Shown: one piece after another, positions 56,533-64,000 of the stretch
Numbering within the stretch: position 1 is the stretch's first letter
Layout of the letters: the number at the start of each line of letters is the position of its first letter
From: JAPOXR01 sp963664715
GTDB taxonomy: Bacteria > Pseudomonadota > Alphaproteobacteria > Rhodobacterales > Rhodobacteraceae
DNA: 64,000 nucleotides
NCBI GenBank assembly: GCA_963664715.2
Contig: CAXXUY010000012.1
Coordinates: forward strand, 310,001 to 374,000
Reading direction: 5' to 3'
Notes under the pieces: generated by a model
Databases searched by the model: none
Seen by the model: the letters and a program-made list of their open reading frames with translations, nothing else
Told to the model about the DNA's origin: nothing
Made by a program: the position numbers and the translations under genes

Positions 56533-58938
56533 TCAGTGCTGCGACATCGCCGGCGGCTCGACACCGGTCGAAATCGGCACAACATCCGTCGAATCAAGAC
56601 GGAATTCCCACTCAATGGATTCTGGCATGCGAAGAAGTGCGTGCTCCAGAACCTCCCAGACATGTGAGACCGGCCTGATCTCGAGCATATCCTTGATTTC
56701 GTTGGAAATCTCCGAGAGGTCCTTCATGTTCTTTTCCGGGATCAGGACTGTGCTTATTCCACCTCTGGTCGCGGCCAGCAGCTTGGACTTGAGACCACCG
56801 ATCGGAAGAATGTTTCCGCGCAGCGTGACTTCACCGGTCATGGCCACATCTTTCCTGACGGGAATCCTGGCCAGCACCGAGACAATGGCAGTCACCATTG
56901 CAACCCCGGCAGACGGTCCCTCCTTCGGCGTCGCGCCTTCGGGGACATGCACGTGAATGTCGATACTCTCGAACCCTGTCGGCTTGAACCCGATCTCCGG
57001 CGAAATGGACCGCACGTAGGAGGATGCCGCTTCGATCGACTCCTTCATCACGGATCCCAGTTTTCCGGTCGTCTTGATGCGCCCCTTGCCCGGCAGCACC
57101 AACGCCTCGATTGACAGCAGGTCCCCTCCTGCACTGGACCATGCAAGACCCGTGGCGGTTCCCACCTGGTCTGTCTCCTCTGCCAGCCCGTATCGAAATT
57201 TCGGCAGCCCCAGATTCTCTTCAAGCTTCTTCGGACCGATCACGACGCTCTTGATTTCCTTCTTGACCAGCTTGCGGACAGTCTTCCTTGCCAGTTTTGC
57301 GATCTCCCGTTCCATGTTTCGCACGCCGGCTTCACGGGTGTAGACCCTGACGATTCGCTCGAGAGCCGGATCGGTGATCTTGAATTCCTTCGACTTTATG
57401 CCGTGGGCCTTCCTTTGCTTCGGAACGAGGTGACGCTTGGCGATCTCGATCTTCTCGTCCTCCGTGTAGCCGGCAAGCGAGATAATCTCCATCCGGTCGC
57501 GCAACGGCTCCGGGATATGCTCCAGGTAGTTGGCCGTCGTGATGAACATGACATCCGAGAGGTCGTAATCGACGTCCAGGTAATGATCGACGAACTTTGC
57601 ATTCTGTTCTGGATCCAGCACCTCCAGCAGCGCACTGGCAGGGTCCCCCCTGAATGACTGGCCCAGCTTGTCCACTTCATCAAGCAGTATGAGCGGATTC
57701 ACCGAACTGCCTTTCTTGATGGTCTGAATGATCCGGCCCGGCATCGAACCGATATAGGTCCGCCGGTGACCGCGGATTTCGGCTTCGTCGGACACGCCGC
57801 CCAGGGCAATTCTCAGGAAGTCCCGGCCGGTCGCCCTCGCCGCGGATTCGCCAAGTGATGTCTTGCCGACACCTGGCGGGCCAACCAGGCACAGTATCGG
57901 TCCGCTTACCTTCTCGGTTCGCTGCTGAACCGCAATATACTCGACGATCCGCTCCTTGACCCTTTCCAACCCGTAATGGTCCTCGTCGAGAATCACTTCT
58001 GCCTCGGACAGGTCCTTCTTGACCTCGCGCTTGACACCCCATGGAATCGAAAGCAGCCAGTCCAGATAGTTGCGAATGACCGTTGCTTCGGAAACGTTGT
58101 TTCCCATCGCCCTGAGTTTGCCCAATTCCGAAACAGCCTTCTCCCGCGCCTCGTCGGAAAGGACGGTTGCGGCAATCCTCTCTTCCAGCTCTTCGATCTC
58201 CGACTTTTCTTCGGAATCGCCCAGTTCCCGCTGGATGGCCTTCATCTGCTCGTGCAGGTAGTATTCCCGCTGGGTCCGGGAAATCTGCGACTTCACCCTG
58301 CGCTTCAACTTCTTTTCGACGAGTGCAACGTTGTTCTCTTCCTGAGTTTGCTGCAGTACCTGTTCGAGCCTCTCCTTAACATCCGTGAGTTCAAGCAGCT
58401 GCTGCTTCTTCGACACTGAGATGTTGAGATGGCTGGCGATGACGTCGGTCAGTTTGGAAGGGCTGTTGATCTGGGAAAGTTCCTTGAATCCGTCATCGGA
58501 AACCAGCTTGAGGCGATTGGCGTAGGTTTCGAATGCCTTCAGCAACTGTTTGCAGAGCGCCGCGATGGTCTCGGGAGAGTCCTCGAATCCGTAATCGTCC
58601 TCGATCCTCGTCGTACGGGCTTCAATGTAGTCTTCAAGTTCGACGAATTTCTTGATCCTGACCCGCTGGCCCCCTTCTATGAGAAGTTTCATCGTGCCAT
58701 TCGGCAGCTTCAGGAGTTGCAGGATATTGGCAACTACCCCCATGGGGTACATGTCATCCGGCCCCGGATCGTCAACATTCGGTTCCTTCTGCGCAACCAG
58801 AACAAGACCGAGTTCGTCGTCGACTGCCCTTTCGAGTGACCTGACGGACTTTTCCCTCCCGACAAAGAGTGGGCAGATCATATTCGGAAACACGACCGTG
58901 TCGCGCAGGGGCAGGATTGGATAGGTCTTGGTCCTCAT
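56533..58938 (-). CDS. lon: ATP-dependent protease Lon
   Basis: This 801-residue cytoplasmic AAA+ serine protease degrades misfolded and regulatory proteins. The N-terminal substrate domain (PILPLRDTVVFPNMICPLFVG) comes first. The ATPase has Walker A GPPGVGKT and Walker B LILLDEVDK, and the protease domain has the Ser-Lys dyad in PKEGPSAGVAMVTA and GGLKSKLLAA. The ATG at 58938 follows AGAGGA nine bases upstream and matches the family start; a frame 20 codons longer is not conserved. It follows tgt on the same strand with a 180-base gap that may hold a heat-shock promoter. Confidence 0.97.
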   Translation of the reverse strand: MRTKTYPILPLRDTVVFPNMICPLFVGREKSVRSLERAVDDELGLVLVAQKEPNVDDPGPDDMYPMGVVANILQLLKLPNGTMKLLIEGGQRVRIKKFVELEDYIEARTTRIEDDYGFEDSPETIAALCKQLLKAFETYANRLKLVSDDGFKELSQINSPSKLTDVIASHLNISVSKKQQLLELTDVKERLEQVLQQTQEENNVALVEKKLKRRVKSQISRTQREYYLHEQMKAIQRELGDSEEKSEIEELEERIAATVLSDEAREKAVSELGKLRAMGNNVSEATVIRNYLDWLLSIPWGVKREVKKDLSEAEVILDEDHYGLERVKERIVEYIAVQQRTEKVSGPILCLVGPPGVGKTSLGESAARATGRDFLRIALGGVSDEAEIRGHRRTYIGSMPGRIIQTIKKGSSVNPLILLDEVDKLGQSFRGDPASALLEVLDPEQNAKFVDHYLDVDYDLSDVMFITTANYLEHIPEPLRDRMEIISLAGYTEDEKIEIAKRHLVPKQRKAHGIKSKEFKITDPALERIVRVYTREAGVRNMEREIAKLARKTVRKLVKKEIKSVVIGPKKLEENLGLPKFRYGLAEETDQVGTATGLAWSSAGGDLLSIEALVLPGKGRIKTTGKLGSVMKESIEAASSYVRSISPEIGFKPTGFESIDIHVHVPEGATPKEGPSAGVAMVTAIVSVLARIPVRKDVAMTGEVTLRGNILPIGGLKSKLLAATRGGISTVLIPEKNMKDLSEISNEIKDMLEIRPVSHVWEVLEHALLRMPESIEWEFRLDSTDVVPISTGVEPPAMSQH

Positions 58939-59003
58939 CGGGAAAATTCCTCTAGATCCACACTTTTCGTTGACTGCCGGGTGGCAGGCGGAACTCACCC
59001 CAA

Positions 59004-59033
59004 GAAATGGTTACGGCAGGATAGTCTGTCAAG
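59004..59033 (-). promoter_or_regulatory. Possible heat-shock (RpoH-like) promoter of lon
   Basis: On the minus strand CTTGACA (about 59027-59033) is followed after 16 bases by CCATTTC (59004-59010), roughly 65 bases before the lon ATG. The CTTG -35 and CCATTT -10 resemble RpoH promoters better than sigma70 ones. lon is a classical heat-shock gene, which supports but does not prove the call. Confidence 0.35.
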
Positions 59034-59118
59034 GAAAATCACCTTTCGCAACTTTCCTGTCGAGCAGGACTGGTGCACCGTCCGAAAATCCCGGAAATCA
59101 GCAGGGCGTCAATTTGCT

Positions 59119-60249
59119 TCAGGCGGCAATCTCGCCGCCAAGGCGGTCCTCGTGAAACTTGCTGACAAAACCGGAGAGGTTCCGGTCGGAAATAGCCCGG
59201 CGCAATCCTGCCATCAGGTCCTGGTAGTATTGCAGGTTGTGCCAGGTCAGCAGCATGGAGGCTATGATCTCGCCCGCCTTAATCACGTGGTGAAGATAGG
59301 CGCGGGAGTAGTTCCTGCACGCCGGGCAACCACAATCTGCATCAAGTGGCAAGGGGTCGTTGCGGAAGCGTGCGTTCTTCAGGTTGATTGCGCCACGTCT
59401 GGTGAATGCCTGCCCTGTCCTTCCGGAGCGAGTGGGCAGAACGCAGTCGAACATGTCCACGCCCCGCTCGACCGCGCCGACGATGTCGTCCGGCTTGCCA
59501 ACACCCATCAGGTATCTCGGGTGATCAGGCGGAAGCATCTCGGGTGCGTAGTCAAGCACCTCGAACATCCGCCCCTGCCCTTCTCCCACGGCAAGCCCTC
59601 CGAGCGCATAGCCGGAGAATCCGATCGACCTCAGCATCTCTGAACTCTGTTCCCGAAGTTCCCGGAACACCGAGCCCTGCTGAATTCCAAAGAGCGCCTG
59701 TCCCCCACCGTCATCGAAAGCAGTCCTGGAACGGTCTGCCCAACGCATCGACAGTTGCATGGAAGCCTCAGCTTCGGCGAGGTCAACCGGATAAGGAGTA
59801 CACTCGTCGAAACACATCACGATGTCGGAGTCGATCTTCTTCTGGATCCTGATTGATCTCTCCGGTGTCAGTTCATGGATTGACCCGTCTATGTGTGACT
59901 TGAAACTGACCCCCCTTTCGGTCGTCTCTTGCAACTGTTTCAGGCTCATCACCTGAAAACCGCCCGAGTCCGTCAATATCGGCAGGCTCCAGTTCATGAA
60001 TCCGTGGATCCCGCCGAATTCGGCAATGAGATTCTCACCCGGCCGGAGCATGAGATGGTACGTGTTGCAGAGAATGACCTGCGCCCCGGTCTGGGCCACA
60101 CTTTCCGGCATCATCGCCTTGACGCTGCCGGCGGTGCCGACCGGCATGAAGGCAGGAGTCTGGATCACCCCTCTTCGTGTTCGCACCTCTCCTGCCCGGG
60201 CCCGGCCGTCTGAATGCAAGATCTCGAATTCGAATGAGCGTCCAGTCAT
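59119..60249 (-). CDS. tgt: Queuine tRNA-ribosyltransferase (TGT)
   Basis: This 376-residue enzyme exchanges guanine-34 for the queuosine precursor preQ1 in tRNAs for Asp, Asn, His and Tyr. Active-site Asp residues are in LTDSGGFQVMSL and FDCVLPTRSGRTGQA. The zinc site is CGCPAC plus a downstream Cys/His (SRAYLHHVIKAGE). It is upstream of lon on the same strand, a common Rhodobacterales arrangement, and one of its substrates, tRNA-Asp(GTC), is encoded about 3 kb away. No other queuosine genes are in the window. Confidence 0.97.
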   Translation of the reverse strand: MTGRSFEFEILHSDGRARAGEVRTRRGVIQTPAFMPVGTAGSVKAMMPESVAQTGAQVILCNTYHLMLRPGENLIAEFGGIHGFMNWSLPILTDSGGFQVMSLKQLQETTERGVSFKSHIDGSIHELTPERSIRIQKKIDSDIVMCFDECTPYPVDLAEAEASMQLSMRWADRSRTAFDDGGGQALFGIQQGSVFRELREQSSEMLRSIGFSGYALGGLAVGEGQGRMFEVLDYAPEMLPPDHPRYLMGVGKPDDIVGAVERGVDMFDCVLPTRSGRTGQAFTRRGAINLKNARFRNDPLPLDADCGCPACRNYSRAYLHHVIKAGEIIASMLLTWHNLQYYQDLMAGLRRAISDRNLSGFVSKFHEDRLGGEIAA

Positions 60250-60436
60250 TGCCGGACCCCTATGGCATCATTCGGTTTGGATTTGAACTGCCTCGCAGCT
60301 TGCGCAAAACCGCCCTTCAGCGTAACTCTGGCGAAACAGGCTGACAACAGGCCTCGAAAGGAAGACTTAATTTCCTGACCGGATTGCTAGACATTTCCAG
60401 ACAATTTCCTATTTTGGAATCAGGAACCAGGATCCC

Positions 60437-60814
60437 ATGGCATCAGCAATGGCCGGCACGCACGAATATCCCCTGGAGGGAACACCCCTCATCAAGCCAT
60501 CGAGCGTGGACCACCCGTTGCACGATACCATCGTGCAAGCCTGCCGCTCGGTCTACGATCCCGAGATACCGGTCAATATCTATGACCTCGGGCTGGTCTA
60601 CACGATCAACATCAACGAAGACGGCGAAGTGGAGTTGATCATGACCCTGACGGCTCCCGGATGCCCGGTGGCGGGCGACATGCCGGGATGGCTGGCCGAT
60701 GCGGTAGAACCGATCGAGGGGGTGCGGACCGTAAACGTCGAGCTGACCTGGGATCCGCCCTGGGGTATGGAAATGATGTCGGACGAAGCCAGGCTTGAAC
60801 TTGGCTTCATGTGA
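60437..60814 (+). CDS. sufT: SUF Fe-S cluster assembly protein SufT (MIP18/DUF59 family)
   Basis: This 125-residue protein helps mature iron-sulfur proteins. The DUF59 core includes VYDPEIPVNIYDLGLVY, LTAPGCPVAGDMPGWL with its conserved Cys, and the C-terminal VELTWDPPWGMEMM. The N-terminal extension of about 25 residues is typical of SufT. The A-type carrier gene follows 81 bases later on the same strand, so both act in one pathway. The core sufBCDS genes are not in the window. Confidence 0.92.
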   Translation: MASAMAGTHEYPLEGTPLIKPSSVDHPLHDTIVQACRSVYDPEIPVNIYDLGLVYTININEDGEVELIMTLTAPGCPVAGDMPGWLADAVEPIEGVRTVNVELTWDPPWGMEMMSDEARLELGFM

Positions 60815-60895
60815 TAGCTCTGGTCACGGTGACCAGGTGCCTGAAGAGTGACCGCTGAGGAATAACAGGCTTTAAGTGGAAGGACCGCTGGCCGG

Positions 60896-61249
60896 ATGTT
60901 CGGATTACCAAAAGGACAGGCCATTACCCTGACAAGCGCCGCCGCACGGCAGATTGTTCGCCTGACGTTAGAATCGGGCAAGGAAGGACTGAGGATCGGT
61001 GTCAAGAAGGGTGGATGTGCGGGGATGGAATACACCATGGAGTTTGCAGACCAGGTTGGCGAGCATGACGAGGTGGTCAAGCAGGAAGGTGCAACGGTCC
61101 TGATTGCCCCCATGGCCCAGATGTTTCTTTTCGGCACCGAAATCGACTACGGAACCAGCCTCCTTGAATCCGGTTTCAGGTTCAACAATCCTAACGTCGA
61201 AGAATCGTGCGGGTGTGGCGAATCGATCAGGTTCAAGGACGAAGCCTGA
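60896..61249 (+). CDS. sufA: A-type iron-sulfur carrier (SufA/IscA/HesB family)
   Basis: This 117-residue carrier holds and transfers Fe-S clusters. The three conserved cysteines lie in KKGGCAGMEYTM and EESCGCGES, exactly the A-type pattern. The ATG at 60896 gives a normal length. It follows sufT, and two hairpins after its stop probably separate it from tpiA. Whether it is SufA, IscA or ErpA cannot be decided by sequence alone; the sufT neighbour favours SufA. Confidence 0.9.
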   Translation: MFGLPKGQAITLTSAAARQIVRLTLESGKEGLRIGVKKGGCAGMEYTMEFADQVGEHDEVVKQEGATVLIAPMAQMFLFGTEIDYGTSLLESGFRFNNPNVEESCGCGESIRFKDEA

Positions 61250-61289
61250 CGGCAAGGACAGCGGATCTGCCGCAACGTTTCTGACCGCC

Positions 61290-61306
61290 GCTGCGCAAGT
61301 CGCAGC
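61290..61306 (+). terminator. Hairpin after sufA
   Basis: A perfect 6-base stem with 5-base loop (GCTGCG-CAAGT-CGCAGC) is followed by GTCGGGTTTTAAACCCC, itself able to form a second short hairpin. It lies 41 bases past the sufA stop. A short T4 run follows the first stem, so termination is plausible but not strong. Confidence 0.35.
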
Positions 61307-61356
61307 GTCGGGTTTTAAACCCCGTTCATCCGCACCCGAAAAACTGGAGTTCAAGC

Positions 61357-62103
61357 GTGCGCCGGAAACTTGTCGCTGGAAACTGGAAGATGAACGGTAC
61401 GAGTTCGGAACTGGACGAGATCGGAAAGTTCCGGGACGCTGCCGAATCATCGAGTTGTGACGTCGTCGTTTGCCCGCCTTTTACCCTGCTTCACCGCATG
61501 TCGTTGCAGACTCGTGAAACTGCAATTGAAACCGGTGGTCAGAACTGTCACCACTTGGAAGCTGGAGCACAGACCGGGGAGATTTCGGCGCGGATGCTTG
61601 CCGACGCCGGCGCAACGTACTGCATAGTCGGACATTCCGAACGCAGGCATGGACTCGGTGAAACCAATGATCTTGTTCGCAGAAAGGCGGAAGCATCCGT
61701 CTCCGCAGGCCTCGTGACGATTCTCTGCGTCGGAGAGACCGAGGATGAAAGGCTGGAGGGATTGACCGATGAGGTGGTTGGCGCCCAGATTTCGGAGTGT
61801 GTCCCGAAATCCGCGGATCCCGAAAACTTCGTTGTCGCGTATGAACCGGTCTGGGCAATCGGCACCGGGCGCACTGCTGACGGCTCGCAGATTAGGGAAG
61901 CCCACGCCTTCATCAGGGCAGAATGCAGCAACATTCTGGGAACCGGGCCGGCAGATGAACTCGCAATCCTCTATGGCGGTTCAGTCAACCCAGGGAATGC
62001 CGCCGAGATTTTCGCAATCGAGAATGTGGATGGCGGCCTGGTCGGTGGAGCTTCCCTGAAGGGAGACGACTTCGCGGCCATTATCAGAACATACCGGGAT
62101 TGA
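61357..62103 (+). CDS. tpiA: Triosephosphate isomerase
   Basis: This 248-residue glycolytic enzyme interconverts dihydroxyacetone phosphate and glyceraldehyde-3-phosphate. The catalytic residues are all present: Lys in AGNWKMNG, His in IVGHSERR and Glu in VAYEPVWAIGTG, followed by the phosphate-binding LYGGSVNPGN and GLVGGASL. The GTG start at 61357 has GGAG eight bases upstream. It is convergent with the DUF924 gene. Confidence 0.97.
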   Translation: MRRKLVAGNWKMNGTSSELDEIGKFRDAAESSSCDVVVCPPFTLLHRMSLQTRETAIETGGQNCHHLEAGAQTGEISARMLADAGATYCIVGHSERRHGLGETNDLVRRKAEASVSAGLVTILCVGETEDERLEGLTDEVVGAQISECVPKSADPENFVVAYEPVWAIGTGRTADGSQIREAHAFIRAECSNILGTGPADELAILYGGSVNPGNAAEIFAIENVDGGLVGGASLKGDDFAAIIRTYRD

Positions 62104-62177
62104 GCCAAGGCAATTCCGGGGGATTCGACCGCTTCCGGGCAGACCTTGCCGGTGCCGTTGTGACGTGCGCCAGGCTG

Positions 62178-62762
62178 TCAGGACCCGTCCTCGGCTGACC
62201 TGAGTTGCTCGACGAACTTCATGTATCCGACATTCTCCATCCATTCGGTCTCCTCCTCGGTGTTCCTGCGTCCGAGAGCTTCATTTCGATAGGGAAACCG
62301 GCCAAACCTGCCGATGATGTCCCTGTGGGCGCGGGCGTGCAGGAGATTCTCCGCTGCGTCAGGCAGCCGATCGCGAATCAGTTCGATGCAGCGTCCCTGA
62401 TCCTCCAGGTCCTCGGAGTGCATGAATGGCATGTATACGAACAACCGACGGCCCTCCGGCAACTCCAGGTCGATCCCGTCCCGGATGGCCGTTCCTGCAC
62501 ATTCGAGTGCCATCGAATCGCTTTCGAACGACTTGCCGGAGCCGCGAAACATGTTTCTGGGAAACTGGTCCAGCAGGATGATGAGGGCCAGGGCTCCCTC
62601 AGCTGTGTCAGTCCACTCATGAAATTCTCCGGATACAGCCCTCTCCCAGGCTTCGCCGAATCTTGTCCTGATCTGTTCGTCCAGTTCGGGACCACCCATG
62701 AACTGCTCCTTCGGAGTGATCTCCTCAAACCAGAATTCCAGTATCTCCACAGAGGTTGTCAT
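62178..62762 (-). CDS. DUF924 family protein
   Basis: This 194-residue protein matches DUF924, a family with a TPR-like helical fold and no established function. Typical features are EILEFWFEEITP at the N-terminus, ALALIILLDQFPRNMFRGS in the centre and RLFVYMPFMHSEDLEDQ, then GRFPYRNEALGR. It is cytoplasmic, with no signal or membrane segment. It is downstream of the carboxylesterase gene on the same strand, with about 100 bases between. Confidence 0.9.
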   Translation of the reverse strand: MTTSVEILEFWFEEITPKEQFMGGPELDEQIRTRFGEAWERAVSGEFHEWTDTAEGALALIILLDQFPRNMFRGSGKSFESDSMALECAGTAIRDGIDLELPEGRRLFVYMPFMHSEDLEDQGRCIELIRDRLPDAAENLLHARAHRDIIGRFGRFPYRNEALGRRNTEEETEWMENVGYMKFVEQLRSAEDGS

Positions 62763-62863
62763 ATCCCGTCATTCTCCTGTTCTACAATTTGGGGTTGGCA
62801 GGCCGGCACTGCGTTGGTTACCGGGGCTCAAGCCCTGTTCTTCCGATTGCCTTCGGGCAAGCA

Positions 62864-63526
62864 TCACTTCCCGAGATGCATGTTCATGAAGTTGAGGGCG
62901 AGCCCCAGGCCGAACATGTCGATGGAGTGGCCGAGCTTGGGAACAGTATAAAGGTGGAGATCGAAGTCGTCATCCTTCAGGACCTGCGCCGCTTCAACCG
63001 ACAGCGCCGACGGCAACAACTCGTCGTCTTCGCCGTGGACCAGAATTATCGGCGGATTCGACCGCTTCTCGGATTTGAGCAGGGAGGGATACAACAGCCT
63101 TCCGGAATATCCGACAATGCCAGCAAGACTTCGCTCCCGGCGTGGCCCGACATGCAGCGCCATCATCGTCCCCTGCGAGAAACCAACGAGGAAGGTCCTT
63201 TCGTCAGGAACGCCAGATGCCTTGATTTCAAGGTCAATGAAGTCACTTAACTCATTGAATGATTTGATCAGTCCGTGGATAGTTCCCATGTCGCCGACCG
63301 TGTTGGCGGCATCGATTGGAAACCACTGTCGACCGGCAGCGTGATGATCACAGACCTGGGGCGCATCAGGAGCCACGAATAGGGTGTCCGGCATGCTCGG
63401 CTGCCAGATTTCCGACAGCCCGACCAAATCACTGCCGTTTGCACCATAGCCGTGCAGCAGGATCACGAGGCTGCCCGCATCGCCCGACGTCGGTTCAACC
63501 CGGTGGCTTTCAAACTGTCCGTTCAT
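62864..63526 (-). CDS. Alpha/beta-hydrolase, phospholipase/carboxylesterase family
   Basis: This 220-residue cytoplasmic esterase has the family pattern: LVILLHGYGANGSDL near the N-terminus, nucleophile Ser in VGFSQGTMMAL, Asp in LVHGEDDELLP and His in VPKLGHSIDMFG. Such enzymes hydrolyse short acyl esters or lysophospholipids. The ATG at 63526 overlaps the upstream glycosylase stop (ATGA), so the two are translationally coupled; a frame 14 codons longer overlaps that gene further. Substrate is unknown. Confidence 0.9.
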   Translation of the reverse strand: MNGQFESHRVEPTSGDAGSLVILLHGYGANGSDLVGLSEIWQPSMPDTLFVAPDAPQVCDHHAAGRQWFPIDAANTVGDMGTIHGLIKSFNELSDFIDLEIKASGVPDERTFLVGFSQGTMMALHVGPRRERSLAGIVGYSGRLLYPSLLKSEKRSNPPIILVHGEDDELLPSALSVEAAQVLKDDDFDLHLYTVPKLGHSIDMFGLGLALNFMNMHLGK

Positions 63527-64000
63527 CTCACCCCTTCCCTCTTGACGGCAATCCGGTAGTAAGCCCACAGCAGGCGGGCCGCAACAGAACGCCAGGGCGA
63601 CCAGGCTCGCGCCATCTCCCTCAATGCACCTTCTGTAGGCCGATCTTCCAGGTTGAACAGCAGCCTGGCGCTTTCCTGCAGCGCGAGATCACCTGCTGCA
63701 AGTACGTCCGACCGCCCCAGTGCGAACATGGCGTAGATCTCGACCGTCCAGACCCCGATACCCCTTATCCTGATCAAGCGCTTGACGACATCGTCATCAT
63801 CCAGTTCGGAAAGCGTCGAGAAATCCACTTCGCTCTTGGCAAGGGCTATTGCATACTGCGACTTCTGCCGCGACAGGCCGCAGCTCCTGAGTTCGTCCAA
63901 ACCTGCGCTGCACAGTGCGGATCGATCGGCCAGCCCCGCATTCTTCATCCTTGACCAGATGGCGTCAGCAGATGCGACTGACAGTTGTTGACTCACGATG
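63523..64000 (-). CDS. DNA-3-methyladenine glycosylase II (AlkA-like), 5'-truncated by the window
   Basis: This is the C-terminal 158 or so residues of an AlkA-type base-excision glycosylase, which removes alkylated purines. The frame is open to the last base, so the N-terminal part is outside the window. The first visible segment (IVSQQLSVASADAIW) is an internal family motif, not a start. The helix-hairpin-helix LIRIRGIGVWTVEIYAMF and the catalytic Asp in AAGDLALQ are present. Its stop overlaps the esterase start by four bases. Confidence 0.88.
   Translation of the reverse strand, partial: IVSQQLSVASADAIWSRMKNAGLADRSALCSAGLDELRSCGLSRQKSQYAIALAKSEVDFSTLSELDDDDVVKRLIRIRGIGVWTVEIYAMFALGRSDVLAAGDLALQESARLLFNLEDRPTEGALREMARAWSPWRSVAARLLWAYYRIAVKREGVR

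Overview
The window looks like chromosome from a marine alphaproteobacterium of the Rhodobacterales (Roseobacter-like) type. The grounds are gene content and order: holB-tatD-metallohydrolase, yqeY facing carA, a lone ctaD, tgt followed by lon, glyQ-glyS-ppdK, a NavAb-like bacterial sodium channel, and above all a dmdA-acuI pair for dimethylsulfoniopropionate (DMSP) use. This rests on recognised families and remembered gene orders, not on a database search. No rRNA, CRISPR array, complete insertion sequence or prophage was seen.

Layout. 1-3.5 kb: end of holB, tatD, a PhnP-like hydrolase and an AEC transporter, tightly packed on +. 3.5-14.7 kb: a PotD/B/C-type ABC importer on -, whose likely ATPase (potA) lies 6.3 kb away; between them sit a LysR regulator, a sulfatase and a tripartite tricarboxylate (TTT) transporter in which tctC and tctA are broken. 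14.9-24.6 kb: tRNA-Leu, lipB, ctaD, yqeY, carA, ilvC, ubiH-type hydroxylase, glmM and a cell-wall hydrolase. 25.1-32.8 kb: ppdK, glyS, glyQ and a secreted trypsin-fold protein lacking its catalytic triad. 33-39.4 kb looks accessory: ribokinase, dual CDGSH protein, GH116 glycosidase, a toxin-antitoxin-like pair and gene-poor DNA ending at tRNA-Ser(GGA). 39.6-48.2 kb: 1-Cys peroxiredoxin, class II aldolase, the coupled cysK-mscS-alaX operon and malate synthase G. 48.3-53.4 kb: a five-gene operon, aldehyde dehydrogenase - DUF2182 - DUF1326 - dmdA - acuI. 53.6-54.0 kb: a Ca2+:cation antiporter pseudogene, then the sodium channel. 55.8-64 kb: tRNA-Asp, two tRNA-Val, lon, tgt, sufT, sufA, tpiA, a DUF924 protein, a carboxylesterase and an AlkA-type glycosylase cut by the window end.

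How the parts fit. DmdA demethylates DMSP and AcuI reduces acryloyl-CoA from the competing cleavage route. The co-transcribed aldehyde dehydrogenase could oxidise the acetaldehyde released late in demethylation. The Cys-rich DUF1326 protein and the DUF2182 membrane protein have no assigned role and lie inside this operon, which makes it the best candidate here for undescribed biology. The sulfatase/TTT block looks like an acquired import module for sulfated organics now losing its transporter. Other points of note are the pseudo-protease, a PPDK with altered nucleotide-site residues, a permease with a very large periplasmic insertion, and a toxin-antitoxin-like promoter overlapped by a palindrome.
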